A stretch of DNA of 64,000 nt from Emmonsiellopsis sp. PD_33 (lineage: Eukaryota; Ascomycota; Eurotiomycetes; Onygenales; Ajellomycetaceae): NCBI GenBank assembly GCA_032988165.1, contig JANTQF010000154.1:17125-81124 (forward strand), written 5' to 3'. The notes under the pieces are model-generated. The model ran no database searches. It had not been told where the DNA came from and was given only the letters and a program-made list of their open reading frames with translations. Position numbers and translations under genes: made by a program. The stretch's first letter is position 1; each line of letters starts with the position of its first letter. This document shows, piece by piece, positions 10,443 to 23,012 of this stretch.

Positions 10443-13417
10443 ATGGATCCGTTTACAGCTCTCGGACTAGCAGCCAACGTCATTCAGTTCGTTGACTTCA
10501 CCTGGAAGCTGCTGACTGAAACTCGAGAAATTGTCAAGTCTATAGACGGGTATTCCGAGGAGAACAGATCCCTGGCGACCATTGTCACGGACATTACCCA
10601 TTCGGATGCTGCAATAGCAAAGATTACCACTGATGACCCGGGCTTACGACAAATCATCCGCCAGTGCAAAACGGTGTCGGCGAACCTCATGGATGTCTTG
10701 GAGAAATTGAGGGTCGACCGGAATCAGTCAGGATGGTCGAACTTCAAGACTGCATTGAAGGGCGTTTGGAATAAGCGTGAGATAGAGTCCTTATTCGAAA
10801 CTATTTTGAGGCTTCGAATGAGAGTCCTGGAGCACCTTTCAACTATAACCTTGTGAGCTGAGCCCCAACAACTTTTTTGGCGCCTTGCTACGTGAACTTG
10901 AAGCGTGAGCACAAAACTGACAAGTTTATGGCCCATAGTACGAGAGTATCCGGACTAGTTGACAAGGTCGGCGAGATGGATGAAACCTGGAAAAGACTGG
11001 AGATGCAGAGACGGGATGACTTACGTCAGATGACAACCACGATTACTAAAGCAATCCAGGATGCCGTCGACAGACAAAAATCTTTAGATATGACTGTACA
11101 GAACGCAAAGAACGACAGAAGGATGCGGGAAGCGGTTGCGAGGCGAGATCAAGTGGGATTTGATTTTTTTGCAGTCTATGAAGTAGCCAACGTCCAGTCT
11201 ACCATCAATGCCTCCGATGATATCATGTCCCGGGACCTCATTCGAGTCATAAAGCGACTGCAAGAGGAAGCCCCAAAATTCGAGGAAGACCTGGAATTTC
11301 TCACCTCCCTCCATTTCCAGGGCATCAAGGCACGTCATAGAGGTATAAAGGATCGGCATTCACATACATTCGACTGGATACTGAGGGACAATCCAGTTAA
11401 ACTAGAATATTTAGGTCCTTCCCTCGAAATACAGCCGGCTATCAAAGGACCAGAAGTGTCTCGACCGGTGACTCCCCAACCTGAAAACGATCCAGGGATA
11501 TTCTCTCGCTGGTTGCAGATGGAAGGCGGGATATTTTGGATCCACGGCAAACCCGGCTGTGGTAAATCTACTCTGATGAAGTTTATATGCAGCAGCGATA
11601 AGACATCCGAGAAACTCAAAAGATGGGCTGCGCCAAAGAAGTTGGTCACGGCCCACTACTTCTTTTGGAGATCTGGCTCGCAACTTCAACGGACTCAGCT
11701 GGGCCTCCTTCGATCATTGATCTTTGAAATGATCAAACAATGCCCAGACCTCCTCCCAATCGCTAAGGCTACCCTGCCCCAAACTGAAGTATTCGACTCA
11801 GAGAACGAGGCATGGACCCAGGATCAACTACTGAAAACGTACAAGGCAATCGTTTCTCGGGATCTGACAACCCGGTTTTGTTTCTTTATCGACGGTCTGG
11901 ACGAATACATTGACGGCGATAGAAAGCCTCAAGACCTAGTCAGGACTATTCGACAGCTAGACTTTTCGCCTGATGTGAAGCTTTGCATTTCAAGCCGTCC
12001 CTATCCTGTCTTTGATGAAGAATTCGGACAGGATAAGGAACGGATTATAAAAGTTGAAGAACATACACGGGGCGACATTCGGCTCTATGTCGAAGAGAAA
12101 TTTAGGTCCACGGGGAACTTCACGAACTTGCAGAAAAGAGACCCAGCTTACCGCAAATTCGTCGACGAAGTGGCCGATCGAGCCCAAGGGGTTTTCCTCT
12201 GGGTGGTGTTGGTGGTGGCAAGCCTTGAAAACGGAATCACTAATTCCGACTCGGTTCTCCGGTTAAGAACGAGGCTCAACTCTTATCCCCCAGACCTTGA
12301 CGACTTCTTTTTAGCAATGCTAAAAAGCGTAGAAAAGGAGTACAGAAAGCAGGCCATGAGGACATTTGAGATGGTCACGACAGCATTGCACCCATTAAAT
12401 GCAATGATTTTCTGGTATCTTTATGCCATCGATGACGACCCACGCGAAACTGACATGTGGAAGAGAGTAAGGCGAACTTACGGGAGTACGGTGGATGGTA
12501 TTCAACGGGATCTGCGACGAATTATACAGGCACGTTCTCAGGGACTACTTGAACTAGTTGAAGATGGTGACCATTCTGAGGCTTTCTTCAGATTCAAGGT
12601 TGACTTCATCCACCGCACTGTGCGGGACTTCCTTCGAAACTCAGACGCAGTAAGGGAGCAGTTTGAGACGGAACTCAAGAATGAACAACGCTCAACGTGG
12701 ATGATCGCCTGCCATGCCATTCTAACAGTGTTTCAGGCAGCACCCTGCTCGGGTTTTCGAGAAGAAGAATTTTTGAAACAGCTTGTCATGGACATTTATT
12801 ATTATGCAAATCTGGCAGTGTCAGGCAGACGATCCGTGCCGCGCCAGACGGCAGCAAGGTGGGTCGGCCAGGGCGAACATCTCTTTAAGCAAAAACTCCA
12901 CTCCTTCACCAACCGTCAACCTCCCCATCGATTCTTCCTTTGCCTTGACGCGCAGTACGGTTTCCACGAAAAGCTGAGAGACCGGATCCAGAAACACGGG
13001 AAGGTACTCAAACTTGATCGGGATGGGGGTCGGCAAGTGCTAGAATATGCTCTCACCCCCATTCCTGGGACGGGGCCTGTCCACTATTCAGAAGCTGCTG
13101 TCAAGTATCTCCTAAGGGCGGGAGCGCAGCCGTGGAGAAGAGATATGAACAAGTCGGTTGGGGAGAGTTTTATTGTGTACCTTTCCGACGGACAGATCGA
13201 GACCGACCCATCCATTCGACAGACGTTGGTTAGTATCGTAAAGCTACTCTTGGCTTATGATGGGGATTCGTGTCTCAATCACATCATAGTAACCGATACG
13301 GGGCCTAAGACTGTGGAGGCGGTGTTGCGAGATGTATTTTCAACGGAGGAGCTGGATCAAATATCGCTCCTGAAACGCAAATCATGGTACAAAAGTCTTC
13401 TTTCGTGGCCAACATAG
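10443..13417 (+). CDS. NACHT-domain STAND (fungal NLR-like) protein; join(10443..10852, 10939..13417), 962 aa
   Basis: Signal-transduction ATPase of the type used in fungal non-self recognition and heterokaryon incompatibility. The N-terminus (MDPFTALGLAANVIQFVDF) is the helical domain that commonly precedes fungal NACHT modules. The ATPase core shows Walker A GKPGCGKST at about residue 340, Walker B CFFIDGLDEY near 455 and the sensor-like LCISSRPYPVF near 485; a conserved FIHRTVRDFL follows in the winged-helix region. The last ~350 residues are unique, with no ankyrin, WD40 or TPR repeats visible. An in-frame TGA at 10854 is removed by an 86-nt intron (gtgagc at 10853, branch ctgac near 10918, acceptor catag at 10938) that restores the frame. 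An alternative is two separate frames (10443-10856 and 10877-13417). The gene lies about 0.3 kb from the CpG-free island but keeps normal CG content and an open frame, so it appears intact. Confidence 0.9.
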
Positions 13418-13863
13418 GAGGATATTTTGCTATCTCAGCCTACATGTCGTCTGTCGTGTTATGCCTCAATATGTACGTCGCGCCCGACTACTTCCTTCTC
13501 GCTCACGGTTTCAAACAGCTCACAGAATAACGGCAGATTTGGATCCATGGTGTTACTGCGACGTTTATCAGTCTTTCCATATACATTTTCCTGTATACAT
13601 AGCTACGATAGGATTCCCAACGTTTGGCATGTCTGATCCACCATATCCCGGCTCCCATAACGTCCGAATAGTAACACAATGTCATATACCCTATCCGTCC
13701 TGTCCATAAAAACACCGAGCAGCGTGCAGAAGAGAACAGATATATTGGGATACCCATACCAGATTTTTGTGGTCTGCTGGAATGGTGCTCTGACAGCTCC
13801 AACACTGTTATGCAAATTGGACCTATCATATCACTGTGGAAAGTGGATTTTACTGTGGAATCA
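13418..13863. other. NACHT 3' flank and transition into the AT-rich island
   Basis: CG dinucleotides are present up to about 13,725 (gcagcgtgcag) and then stop. Base composition becomes strongly AT-rich from about 13,840. No gene seen. Confidence 0.6.
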
Positions 13864-14400
13864 CTATTCTCTGAAATCTAACATTAATATTCTATTTATA
13901 TTAAAGCTTTTAACCTGTATATATTAAAATTATAAAGGATTTTAACAATATATGACTATTTTATAAAATTATAGACTGCTACTACCCCATTCTACTACTA
14001 TTCTATGTATTGGAGCAATGATATACTAATAAACCTTAATTTAATAATATACTCATTATTCTCTGAAATATAATGTTAATATTTCATTAACAATTCATCT
14101 AGCATAATACTCTAGTAAATATATTGAAGAGCAAATTATAATAGAGATTAATTATCACACTGTCCTACTATCATTCTATATGTTAGAGTAATAATATGAT
14201 AGTAAATCTTAATTTAATAGTATACTCACTATTCTCTGAAATATAATGTTAATATTTCATTAACAATTTGTCTGGCACAATACTCTAATAAATATATTAA
14301 AAAGTAAATTATAATGAAGGTTAATTACCACACTGTCCTGTCACTATTCTACATGTTGGAGTTATGATATAATTATAGAGTATTAAATTTACTGTGTATA
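13864..14400. repeat. Tandem ~175-190 bp satellite, 2 clear copies plus 1 weak
   Basis: The string ctctgaaat recurs at 13,869, 14,061 and 14,234, and the last two units share the long stretch from ctctgaaatataatgtt through tgtcctg. The first copy is more diverged. It marks the left edge of the island. Confidence 0.75.
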
Positions 14401-15379
14401 TATCTACCTTTAGGGTAGAACTTTGATATTTCATTATATTTTTATTTTTAGAATAGAAAAATAATTAAAAAGAACATCCATTCATTGTATTATCCCTATC
14501 TATCTATCTAGAAAAAAGAAAAAAAAACTAAATCTCATATCTGAACCTGAAAAATCTAAAAGAACTTACTACCTACTTTCTTTATAGTATCTTCATTCTT
14601 TCCTCTAACCTCTAGAATTAACTGTGCCTCCTCCCCAGCCATCTCATTATTAGGTTTATTGAAGTAGATAGGGGGAGCAGGTACTAAATGAGTATATTTA
14701 TAGTAATCTTCTATCTCTAGTATTATTATAGGGAGAGAGGGGCTCTAACTCATATTAGTGTTAAATTTATTGAAACTCTTAATTAGAGTATTATAGTGAG
14801 TAAGAGGGGGGTAGCATTTTGAGCTAGATGACTTCATTTTACTCTCCATATTTATCTTCCATTTCACCTATATAAATAAGATATTAGTTAGTATAGGGTC
14901 ATTCATATAGAATTTATAAAATATATTAAGTCTGAGTAATACTGTATCTGTACATCCAGGCTGTAGACCTCATCTTCTAAGTTTTAAATTTTAAGTCTAA
15001 TGATGCTTAGATTTTTACCCACACCCTATTTCACAATTTATTAGCTATATTAATATAATAATTAAATGAGTTTATATACCTTAACTGCCTCAACTAAATT
15101 AGCTATTTACTAGAATTATACTTCTCCAATTTCCTACTATTATTTAAGTTTGAAGGTGATCTTCTGCAGCACAGTAATCTTTTTGAATTTTATCTAGTTA
15201 CTCTTAATATTACTGGTAACTAAGCCTTCTCTACTCATAATAGGCTTCTTTTTGACTTTAAACTTCTTTTTGATAAGCTCTACTAACTTCATCTTTATAG
15301 CATCCATATGATTATTGATGTTCTTAGCATGAATAGACTTAATAAAGAGATTTAAGGTATTAAGGTAATTATTATGTAA
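14401..15379 (-). pseudogene. Degenerate minus-strand gene, interrupted by the hAT insertion
   Basis: On the minus strand this stretch gives short readable segments between stops, including a Lys-rich piece (DAIKMKLVELIKKKFKVKKK, about 15,240-15,320). The sequence immediately across the hAT element (26,363-26,750, minus strand) carries a Cys motif CHHCVMNYIYSKNLNQPC like that of fungal zinc-knuckle/gag-like proteins. The two pieces probably belonged to one older element that the hAT transposon split, because the 8-bp duplication joins them. Family not identified. Confidence 0.35.
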
Positions 15380-15387
15380 GACTCATT
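15380..15387. repeat. 8-bp target-site duplication, left copy (gactcatt)
   Basis: Identical to 26,355-26,362. An 8-bp duplication is the hallmark of hAT-superfamily insertion, and it lies directly outside the terminal inverted repeats. Confidence 0.85.
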
Positions 15388-15525
15388 TAGTGTTGTTTTT
15401 TTTCAGGTTTGGGTTGAAAAACTGCCTCAGGTGCCTGCCTGAATGGGTTCACAGGTTGGGTGTGTTTGGCTAAACCTAAAAAGTTGGGTTAGCAGGTTAG
15501 AACAGGGCAACCCATTTGACCCACT
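15388..15525 (+). repeat. hAT left terminal and subterminal region
   Basis: The terminal repeat TAGTGTTGT is followed by a T-run and repeated CAGGTTTG, CAGGTTG, GGGTT and AACCC motifs in direct and inverted order, the usual structure of hAT transposase-binding ends. Confidence 0.8.
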
Positions 15526-16079
15526 ATGGGTCACCTTAAAGGGCTAGTGTGGATTTAATTACTAAATTTACCCAAAATGGATATTTATGCCTGCATATTT
15601 CAGAAGGTATATGCACAATTTTGCAGAACATGTCATACAATATAGATATGTATTGAATTTAGTAAAATATTCATATAAATGAAGATGTATAAAATCAATA
15701 TAAGTTCAATTTTAACTATTTAGAAGATAACTAAAAACACTACATATAAGATAACTGAAAATACTATGTAGAAAATAATTGAAAATAACAAGTCTGTTTA
15801 TATTTATTTGTTTCACCTCTGGTTATAACACCAACTTACCTGCTTCTATATGAATGAGTACTCTAAACCTTCAATGCACACATTAATCTCCCCAGTTAAA
15901 GAGTCCTGACAACCTGGTCAAAGAATAGCCCTTTCAATTTTCAACTTACTTATAGATTTTAAAAACATTATAACCCTCATTATCTAAATATTCATCTAAC
16001 TCATGGAAATCCTCATCTGAAGACTCATGTAATGCTGGATCTTAATCTGATAGACTGTATGAATTAGATCCCTATCAAG

Positions 16080-17440
16080 CCAACTTTTTCTTTTCTACTT
16101 AGTCATATTTGGCTGGGGCCATGAAGATAGGTCCATCCATATCATATTAACTGGGCCATTAAATGTAGAAGGGAAGGTTGATATTATTAGGGGTTCATAG
16201 AAATTTAAGTGCCTTCTTATCAATCTAATAGATTGCATTCATTGTAGTGATATAATCCTCAAAAGCTCCTTCATAGTCTATTTTCTCCCTTAAGTCATAA
16301 AACTTTGGGAACATATCATGCTGTTTTCCAATCATTACCCCAAGAGACTGACTGAAGTCACAGAAGTGATTCAATAAGCTCATATAGAAAGAATTAGGAA
16401 TGTGAGTTAGGCATGAAGATTTAATGTTATTACAGATAACATAAGGAACTAAATTATAGATTAGTATTATCAGTAAATAAATATCATATATAAAGAGAAA
16501 TATACTTTTATATCTGTGAATACAGTTCTCCAGACCTTGAATGTATTTGCCCTGCTCAAACAGAGTAAACATGAGAATAGTGTTCAATTCAGTAGTCTGA
16601 TAGTAGTAAAATAGAATCTTTCATTTAATCATGCAAGTCTTGCAATGAAGACTACAGCCATGTTCTATACTTTCATTAGTAAGTAATATAATGTGATAAG
16701 CACATGAAGTAGTACCTTCAATATCTGCCTTTTGCATGAAATTGAAGAGTTAATGATAGAATCAGTTCTCATTAGTGATGTAATCTCCACACTGAGATGA
16801 TGGATTGAGCAGGTTTCCCCTATTAATAATAATAGTCACAGGATGGGAAGAGCTTTCCCTGTTGGCAGCAATGGTTACAGGATGAGGGGAGCTTTCCCTA
16901 TTAGTAGTAATAGTTGCAGGATGGGGGGAGCTTTCTCTGTTGGCAGCAACAGTCATAGGATGAGAGGAGGACTCCATGTCTGCAGTGGTAGATAGAGTTG
17001 GAAGATGGGGTTGAAAGGTAGACTTAAAAGACAGGATTTAAAGATAGTATTAGGGGATGAACTTAAAAGACATTGATGTTCTGAAACATCAGAGAAAGAC
17101 TGTTGTTATTTAACTATAGTGACTGAATGCTTACTGAGATTTCAATTCAGATGGAGGAAGGCTGGGCAGATAAGCATTATAATATAGTATTATATTTAGA
17201 GGTTGAATTATATGAGATCATCATAATAAATCAGGGTTCATTGTGATATATGCAAGCTACAATCAAAAAGTAGACTTTATCATACTATTATTTATCATAC
17301 TCAGGCCTCACCCTCTAAGTCATATTACAGGGTATTACTTTGTCTGCTCTATAAAGTAGGTGAGAAAGTATTAACTTCTACAAATCATAATGATTGCTAA
17401 AGATTCTAATCAATGAATTCAACCTAGGTTCAAACTAATA
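16080..17440 (-). pseudogene. Cargo gene of the hAT element, copy A (Cys-motif protein, function unknown)
   Basis: The best open stretch (16,225-16,587, 120 codons) includes FTLFEQGKYIQGLENC and EGAFEDYITTMNAIY. Upstream on the minus strand, about 16,620-16,672, the reading is HGCSLHCKTCMIKWKIL, a compact Cys cluster. Copy B (17.7-18.8 kb) has the same cluster (HGCSSNCRACIIKWEIL) and FTLHHQVKYTQEL, so both derive from one gene. Copy A additionally contains a 39-bp coding minisatellite near its 5' end. Stops interrupt both copies. Not similar to any transposase I know; the Cys cluster suggests metal binding, but that is inference. Confidence 0.55.
16811..16977 (-). repeat. 39-bp codon-phased minisatellite, about 4 copies
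   Basis: Read on the minus strand the unit encodes 13 residues, of the type NRESSPHPVTIAA, repeated four times with small changes. It sits in copy A of the duplicated cargo gene and is absent from copy B, so it expanded after the duplication or was lost from B. Confidence 0.8.
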
Positions 17441-17739
17441 AAGACACCAGTTATAACCACTAAGAAAAGACTGGACCTGGGACATTAGATATTAACTTAT
17501 AATAGATAGTTATCTTCTCATTCTTAATCTTCTTAACATATTTATCCTTGGCTCTGGACAAGGAATAGCCTTACCTATATTCATCTCAATCATGTGTTCT
17601 CAAAGGATGCTATGACTCATCATCTGATAGCTTGCTCAATTCTTGAAACTCTTTATTTAAAGACTCATTCAAGATCAGAATATGGGCTATAACTAAAGAT
17701 GCTAATTGAACCAGCTATTATTCCTTCTTTTGCTACTTC

Positions 17740-18830
17740 ACTCTATCTCATGCATTTAGAGTGATAATTATTGTGGCCTCCACATTATATTAGCCTGGGT
17801 GTTTGATGTAAAATAGAAGGTTCATCTCATTATTAGCTCATAAGAACTTGACTGCCTCCTTACCCACCTAATGAATATAATTCATAGCCATGAAAGCATT
17901 TTTGAAGAAGTTGTGATTCATTATTCTTCATCTTATCTCATAAAATTATAGAAATGCATATTAGCTGTTAATAATCTGACTCAGATCATAGAAGAACTGG
18001 TAAAAGTAGGAAACTGAAGCATGAGAATGCTACTAAAGCTTTAAAAAGAATATGTTTTATTTGCATTAATACTCTATATTATCCATTAATTAGTAATATC
18101 ATTAAATAACAAGGGTTAGTGTAGATAAATATATGCTTATACACATCAATTACTTGCTTCAGTTCTTGTGTGTATTTTACTTGGTGGTGCAAAGTAAAGA
18201 TGAGTATAATGTTGAGCTTCATTAACTGATAGTATCAATATAGAATCTCCCATTTAATTATGCAAGCTCTGCAATTAGAACTACAGCCATGTTCTATTCT
18301 TATATTAGTAAGTAAGATCAAACCAGATGTATATATAGTAGTATCTTCCATATCTACATTTCTCATGTCATTAAAGGCCTGATAGCAGAACTACTCCTCC
18401 TCAGTACACTCATATTAGCTAAGTAAGGTGTCTGGGGTTTCCATGCTAGCAGAGGGTCCAGAGGTGCAAGGTAGGTACTGCCTGTTGATGGAGAAGAGAG
18501 AAGAATGAAGGATAGGTGATTTCAGATCAAAAAGGAAATAGTGTCATTATTTAACCTCAGTAGGCAGATAGATGGAATTCCAGTTCAGACTGAGAAGAAC
18601 TGGGCAAACAAGCATTATAATGCAGGAGTCCTTTCATGGAGAGAGTCATATAAAATCATCACAATGAATCAGGGTTCATTGTGCAGCATGCAAGCCACAC
18701 CCATAAAGTAGCCTTTATGATAATATAATTAATGGTAATAGTCAATCATTCATAATCTTCTATCAATCAATAAAAGCCCAGAAAATTCTAATCAATAAAT
18801 TGAACTTAAGTTCAAACAAATAAAGAATGA
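17740..18830 (-). pseudogene. Cargo gene of the hAT element, copy B (paralogue of copy A)
   Basis: Direct-orientation duplicate of 16.1-17.4 kb: shared blocks include the Cys cluster (18,248-18,300), a conserved aatcagggttcattgtg block (18,670 versus about 17,232), and the palindrome-bearing tail (18,791-18,820 versus 17,409-17,435). Offsets between shared blocks change from about 1,630 to 1,380 bp, showing indels. Many stops; no intact frame. Confidence 0.5.
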
Positions 18831-19554
18831 TTATACAGGAGACCCAGTATTTTCCATGCTAATGCAAATAAGGGAAGAAGGATCTAGAGATAACAAATAA
18901 CATCCATTGACATCATCATTGAATGGGAGTATATCAATTATCAAAGGCAAAGGGTATGAGATAGATGATGATATTATTTAACAAGCTATATTATAAATAT
19001 AGATGTCCTTATACTAGAGTAATTTATATTAAGAATTGCACTTCATATAGAGAAGGTAGGAATATTAGTAGTGATAAATGATAGTCAGCACTACCCAGAG
19101 ATATATATATATATATCTATCACTATGATTCAATCAGAATGCATCAATGAGAGAGACAAACTGATATCTGAATATAAATTCAAGTTGAATAGAAATAAAC
19201 CTAGGTTTGATTATGAAACTTACTAAAAAAGAAAGATACTATAAATAAATCAGTTGGATTTTATATACTGTAAGAGAGGTATTAATAACAAGGCAATTAT
19301 AATAGTTTATAGATGGTATTTATCTGTCTTATTACCTTCCTGATCATCATGACAGCAGTTTCTGGAGTAAACCACATCATGAACTAAACTACACTGAGTA
19401 TTTCAGTCTTATATAAGAGTAGTCTATCTTTCTTCCTACTGTTTTTTTCCTTCCTTAGCAATTACACTCATTCAGGTCTCCTGACTTCTATTTTCTTTTT
19501 ATTTCACAGTTTTCCAGATTGCACTATATTGAATTCAACATCCTCTACTTTTCA

Positions 19555-19581
19555 GTAAGTTTAAATTGAACTTAAGTTCAA
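19555..19581 (+). repeat. Palindrome copy after a GTAAGT donor, upstream of the cargo gene
   Basis: TTGAACTTAAGTTCAA (19,566-19,581) is a perfect 16-bp palindrome, 6 bp after a gtaagt splice-donor string at 19,555. This suggests a 5'-UTR intron of the cargo gene. Confidence 0.6.
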
Positions 19582-20160
19582 TCTATATATACACTTCAAA
19601 TTGCATATATAAATATGTGTACTTGTTAATCTCAGTAATATTAACATATTTAATTCTAATATATATCTATAATGATAAACTCACCAGATGAAGATCCTCC
19701 TGACCCAGTAGAAGATGGGGTTCTATTTGAGATAAGTAAACATAAGTATTATATTAACTGTGCATTACTGGACATTGTCATGGTGGACATTCAGGGTCTT
19801 AATACTGAATAGCCATATAGGGCCTACAACTGAGATCTCAGGAAGAATCATATGGAAAAACTTATTTTATTATTTAAAATAAAGGGTATTGAGCAGTGTG
19901 GGATCAACACACACATGAAAGTGATCTTACTACAGTTAGACTTTAAATTTTACTTTAAGATGTATGAGAAGGAGTATAAAGATGATTCTCAATATAAGTA
20001 TACTGTTGTAAATCTGTAGAACTTCAGCCTCTAAAACATCAATAAACTTGTGGTTTTTAATATTAATCAAGAAATTAACTCTACTTCCTCTATCCTCAAG
20101 GCAGGGCAGTATCAACATACTGTGCTGATCAAGTACAATTAGGGACTATCCAGTGAAGAT

Positions 20161-20222
20161 GTGAGTCTACCCTATTAGTGTAAATTGAATCTAGATTCAA
20201 TACTAACTATTGTACTTTTCAG
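20161..20222 (+). other. Intron of the cargo gene containing palindrome TTGAATCTAGATTCAA
   Basis: Donor gtgagt, branch ctaac, acceptor ttttcag; 62 nt. The perfect 16-bp palindrome occupies 20,185-20,200 in the middle. Splicing joins two readable frames. Confidence 0.6.
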
Positions 20223-20600
20223 CATTCATACATGTGAGCTATTGAAATCTATAATCACACTTTACTGTACAATAATGCTAATACACTAAACTCTTTATGT
20301 GTGAATAAATATGATATCTATAGAGCCAATGATAATGGCAACAGCTTTTATAGGATCACAAGTGCATTAGATGTAAAAAGTGATTGGGAACAAGTAAATC
20401 TTCTCAAAAATGAAACTGCTCTCAAGTAGTAAATCACTCACACATTTAGAGTAAATATTAAGAATAGTAGTCACTAGACTACTGTTCTACACAATGAGAT
20501 AATATGCAAAGTATTTACTATATATATATTAACATCCTACAGCCACAAGATTTTTGCCATCAGCTCAGCAGATAAGATTATCAGAGTAAAGATAGATAAA

Positions 20601-20662
20601 GTGAGTCAATTCATTTCACCTAGAATTTATAAACATCAAAATTAAACTTAAGTTAGATTTAG
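20601..20662 (+). other. Intron of the cargo gene with a decayed palindrome
   Basis: Donor gtgagt, acceptor atttag; 62 nt, the same length as the preceding intron. It contains TTAAACTTAAGTTAGA at 20,642-20,657, a decayed form of the palindrome. Confidence 0.5.
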
Positions 20663-21850
20663 GCATTAATATTCTACTACTACTTTCTTTACTTCTACCT
20701 GGTATTCAAAGAGTCACTGCTGAAGATTCTCACCCCAGATATTAAACAGCTAGTTTCTTTTGATGTGTTAGCTCATGATAATATCCTCCACTCTCTATTT
20801 TTCCCAGATAGCAATAATCTCACCATTAGGATCCTCAAGAGTAATCTGTCCATCAACAAAAAGTATTTTCAGCAGGGGTCTGAAGGGGTGATCCTGCCTC
20901 ACATAAATCCTCCCTACAAATATAAAGGGAAAACTTATGTCATGTGATAACCCAGATTTCTTGTGAGACTCCCAGATGTGGAGTATCAGGCAGCATTTAA
21001 CTATCTGAGGATGATATGTAGATCTGTCAAGGCAATTAAAATGTGATCAGTAATAAGTAAGTATCAGACTCAGATGTCAGAACTGTTAAAGAAAATTCTG
21101 GCCTACATTATCTTCTGGGTTAAGCCTAGTTGGATAATTCCTATAAACTTCATAAAGAAGTACTGTATATTCCAGTGATCCCATGCAATCAGCAAGATTG
21201 TGAATAATAAAGATGATAAGGGGTATAAACATGCAGTGTTTTTAATAATTAGTCTGTGGGATCATATCTCAGAGTGGGTGCAAGTATTTTCAATATTAGT
21301 GTTTAGGGATCAGATAAGTTGCATTGAACTTTAGTTCAACATTTTAATACTAATAGATCACAGTTTGATGTGCTAAAAGGTAAAATTACCTAGAAGAATT
21401 ATCTGATCAATCATGTTGAGATTATTATGTATCACTCCAAATTTGACTATTTCTACTGGAGATAAGTTCTCTTTCTTTGCAAAGAGGTAAGAATGCATTC
21501 CTTCAAGAGATATATAGCAATTTTCAATAAGGAGGACATGCTAGTATATCTATAAACAAAGTTCATATAACTGATCATAAAATGCTAACTAGGAATAAGA
21601 GAATATAAAGCTAACCACCCTCTAGAGTATTCAAGTAGTGAATATCTAATATACTATTAATTACAAGCTCTGCAAATATCTGTAGCTTACAAATCTCCAG
21701 GTGAAGGATGCATTGAGAACTGAGGCCACTATCTTTAGGTTACTATTTAAATATTGATAATTTAAGTAGCTGGTCATCAATATCTTGTGTAATGACTTCT
21801 CAAAGGTGGTTCTGACAAAGCAGATGTTAGGGTTAACCTTCACTTTGCAG

Positions 21851-21946
21851 GTAAGTAATGATGAAATATAATCATATTTCAAATTAAACTTTAGTTCAAT
21901 TTGATATCTAATACTGAATGCTAAATGCTCATACTCTCTTGTTTAG
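21851..21946 (+). other. Intron of the cargo gene with near-palindrome TTAAACTTTAGTTCAA
   Basis: Donor gtaagt directly after a cag exon end, acceptor gtttag; 96 nt. The palindrome relic lies at 21,884-21,899, well before a ctaat/ctaaa branch region. Confidence 0.6.
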
Positions 21947-23012
21947 AACCAGCTTAATGAGGCCTTTAAGAACATCCAAAAATATGCTATAATATTATTA
22001 AATGTCAGTTGGACTACCTCTGCTAAGAATTTAGTTAAGGATCTCAAAGTATTTACACTCAACATCTGACACATGCAAAAGGTAATTAAAGGGAGGATTA
22101 ACAACTCAGTAATTTTAATTGATAAGAGTTAGCTGAGTTCTGAGGCTGTTACTGCTAACCTCATTCTACACTCAAAGCTATATATCTATATGAAATCATC
22201 AGAGGAAATATTAAAGGGTGTCTTGCATAAATGTAAAGCATTAGTACCCCCTAAGGGAGGAATTAAACTAAAGCTAAAGACATTCTTCAATAAACAATCT
22301 AAGAGATCTGCTGTAGCCTCAGACACAATGAAGGTTGTTACAACTATAACTAATAATAATGATGATAGGGAGGGCAGCCTCATCAGCCTTCAAATTCAGA
22401 CACATGTGAACATGAAATTGAAGGCTGATGCTAGTAAGAAGATAATAAAGTGATTTTAGCTCTGATTTTTTCTTTATTACAATGTATAGGATAGTTAGAT
22501 TGGTTAGATTAGAGGATTGAGTTGGGATTTCTTATTTATGAGTCATGACATGGGGTGGCTTTTTGACTATTGAACTTTGATTTAATAGTGCTATTAATGA
22601 TTTATTTTACAAGTACAAAGGATCTTCAATAATAGTTGAATTTTGATGCAGATTGATTTCTTTGAATTTTAAAAGTTTACTTGATGTCCTTTTGCAGATG
22701 AATTACATCTAGTTCATAATATAATAATAGAAAAATGATATATTCTATTAATAGTAATGTGATCAATCTGCTTGCTTTTCCCTTTCCTTTATGTTTCCCT
22801 TTTTTTTTGAAAAACTCAATAGAAAATTTTTTCCCTTGAAGTACTCTAATAGAAAAAGAATATCCTCTTAAATACTGGAATACTTCTATAAGTTTAATTG
22901 ATGGATTCAACCTAAGTTTAATTCTCTCTTATGATCAAATCTATTAATATCCCTCTATTCTTTTACTTTTTTCTAGCTTTATCAGCCTTAATATTCTAGT
23001 GGTCCCTTCACA

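Larger units (their letters stand above)
19672..22453 (+). pseudogene. Multi-intron cargo gene of unknown function inside the hAT element, decayed
   Basis: Starting at ATG 19,672 (MINSPDEDPPDPVEDGVLFE), readable protein runs through exons to a stop at 22,451-22,453, interrupted by scattered stops that are mostly TAG/TGA in place of CAG/CGA. Recognisable blocks: AIEIYNHTLLYNNANTLNSL, SADKIIRVKIDK, LAHDNILHSLFFPDSNNL, KYKGKTYVM, RLPDVEYQAAFNYL and a C-terminal Lys-rich part (VLHKCKALVPPKGGIKLKLK). Intron candidates are 20,161-20,222, 20,601-20,662, about 21,313-21,364 and 21,851-21,946, all with good donor, branch and acceptor signals except the third, whose donor has decayed. Each intron contains one copy of a shared palindrome. 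I do not recognise the family; it has no visible transposase, helicase or protease signature. Its position next to the transposase inside the same TIRs suggests it travelled with the element. Confidence 0.5.

Noticed and set aside
10443..10856. Separate 137-aa protein before the NACHT frame
   Set aside because: Its sequence is the usual N-terminal domain of fungal NACHT proteins, and an 86-nt intron joins it in frame to the rest.
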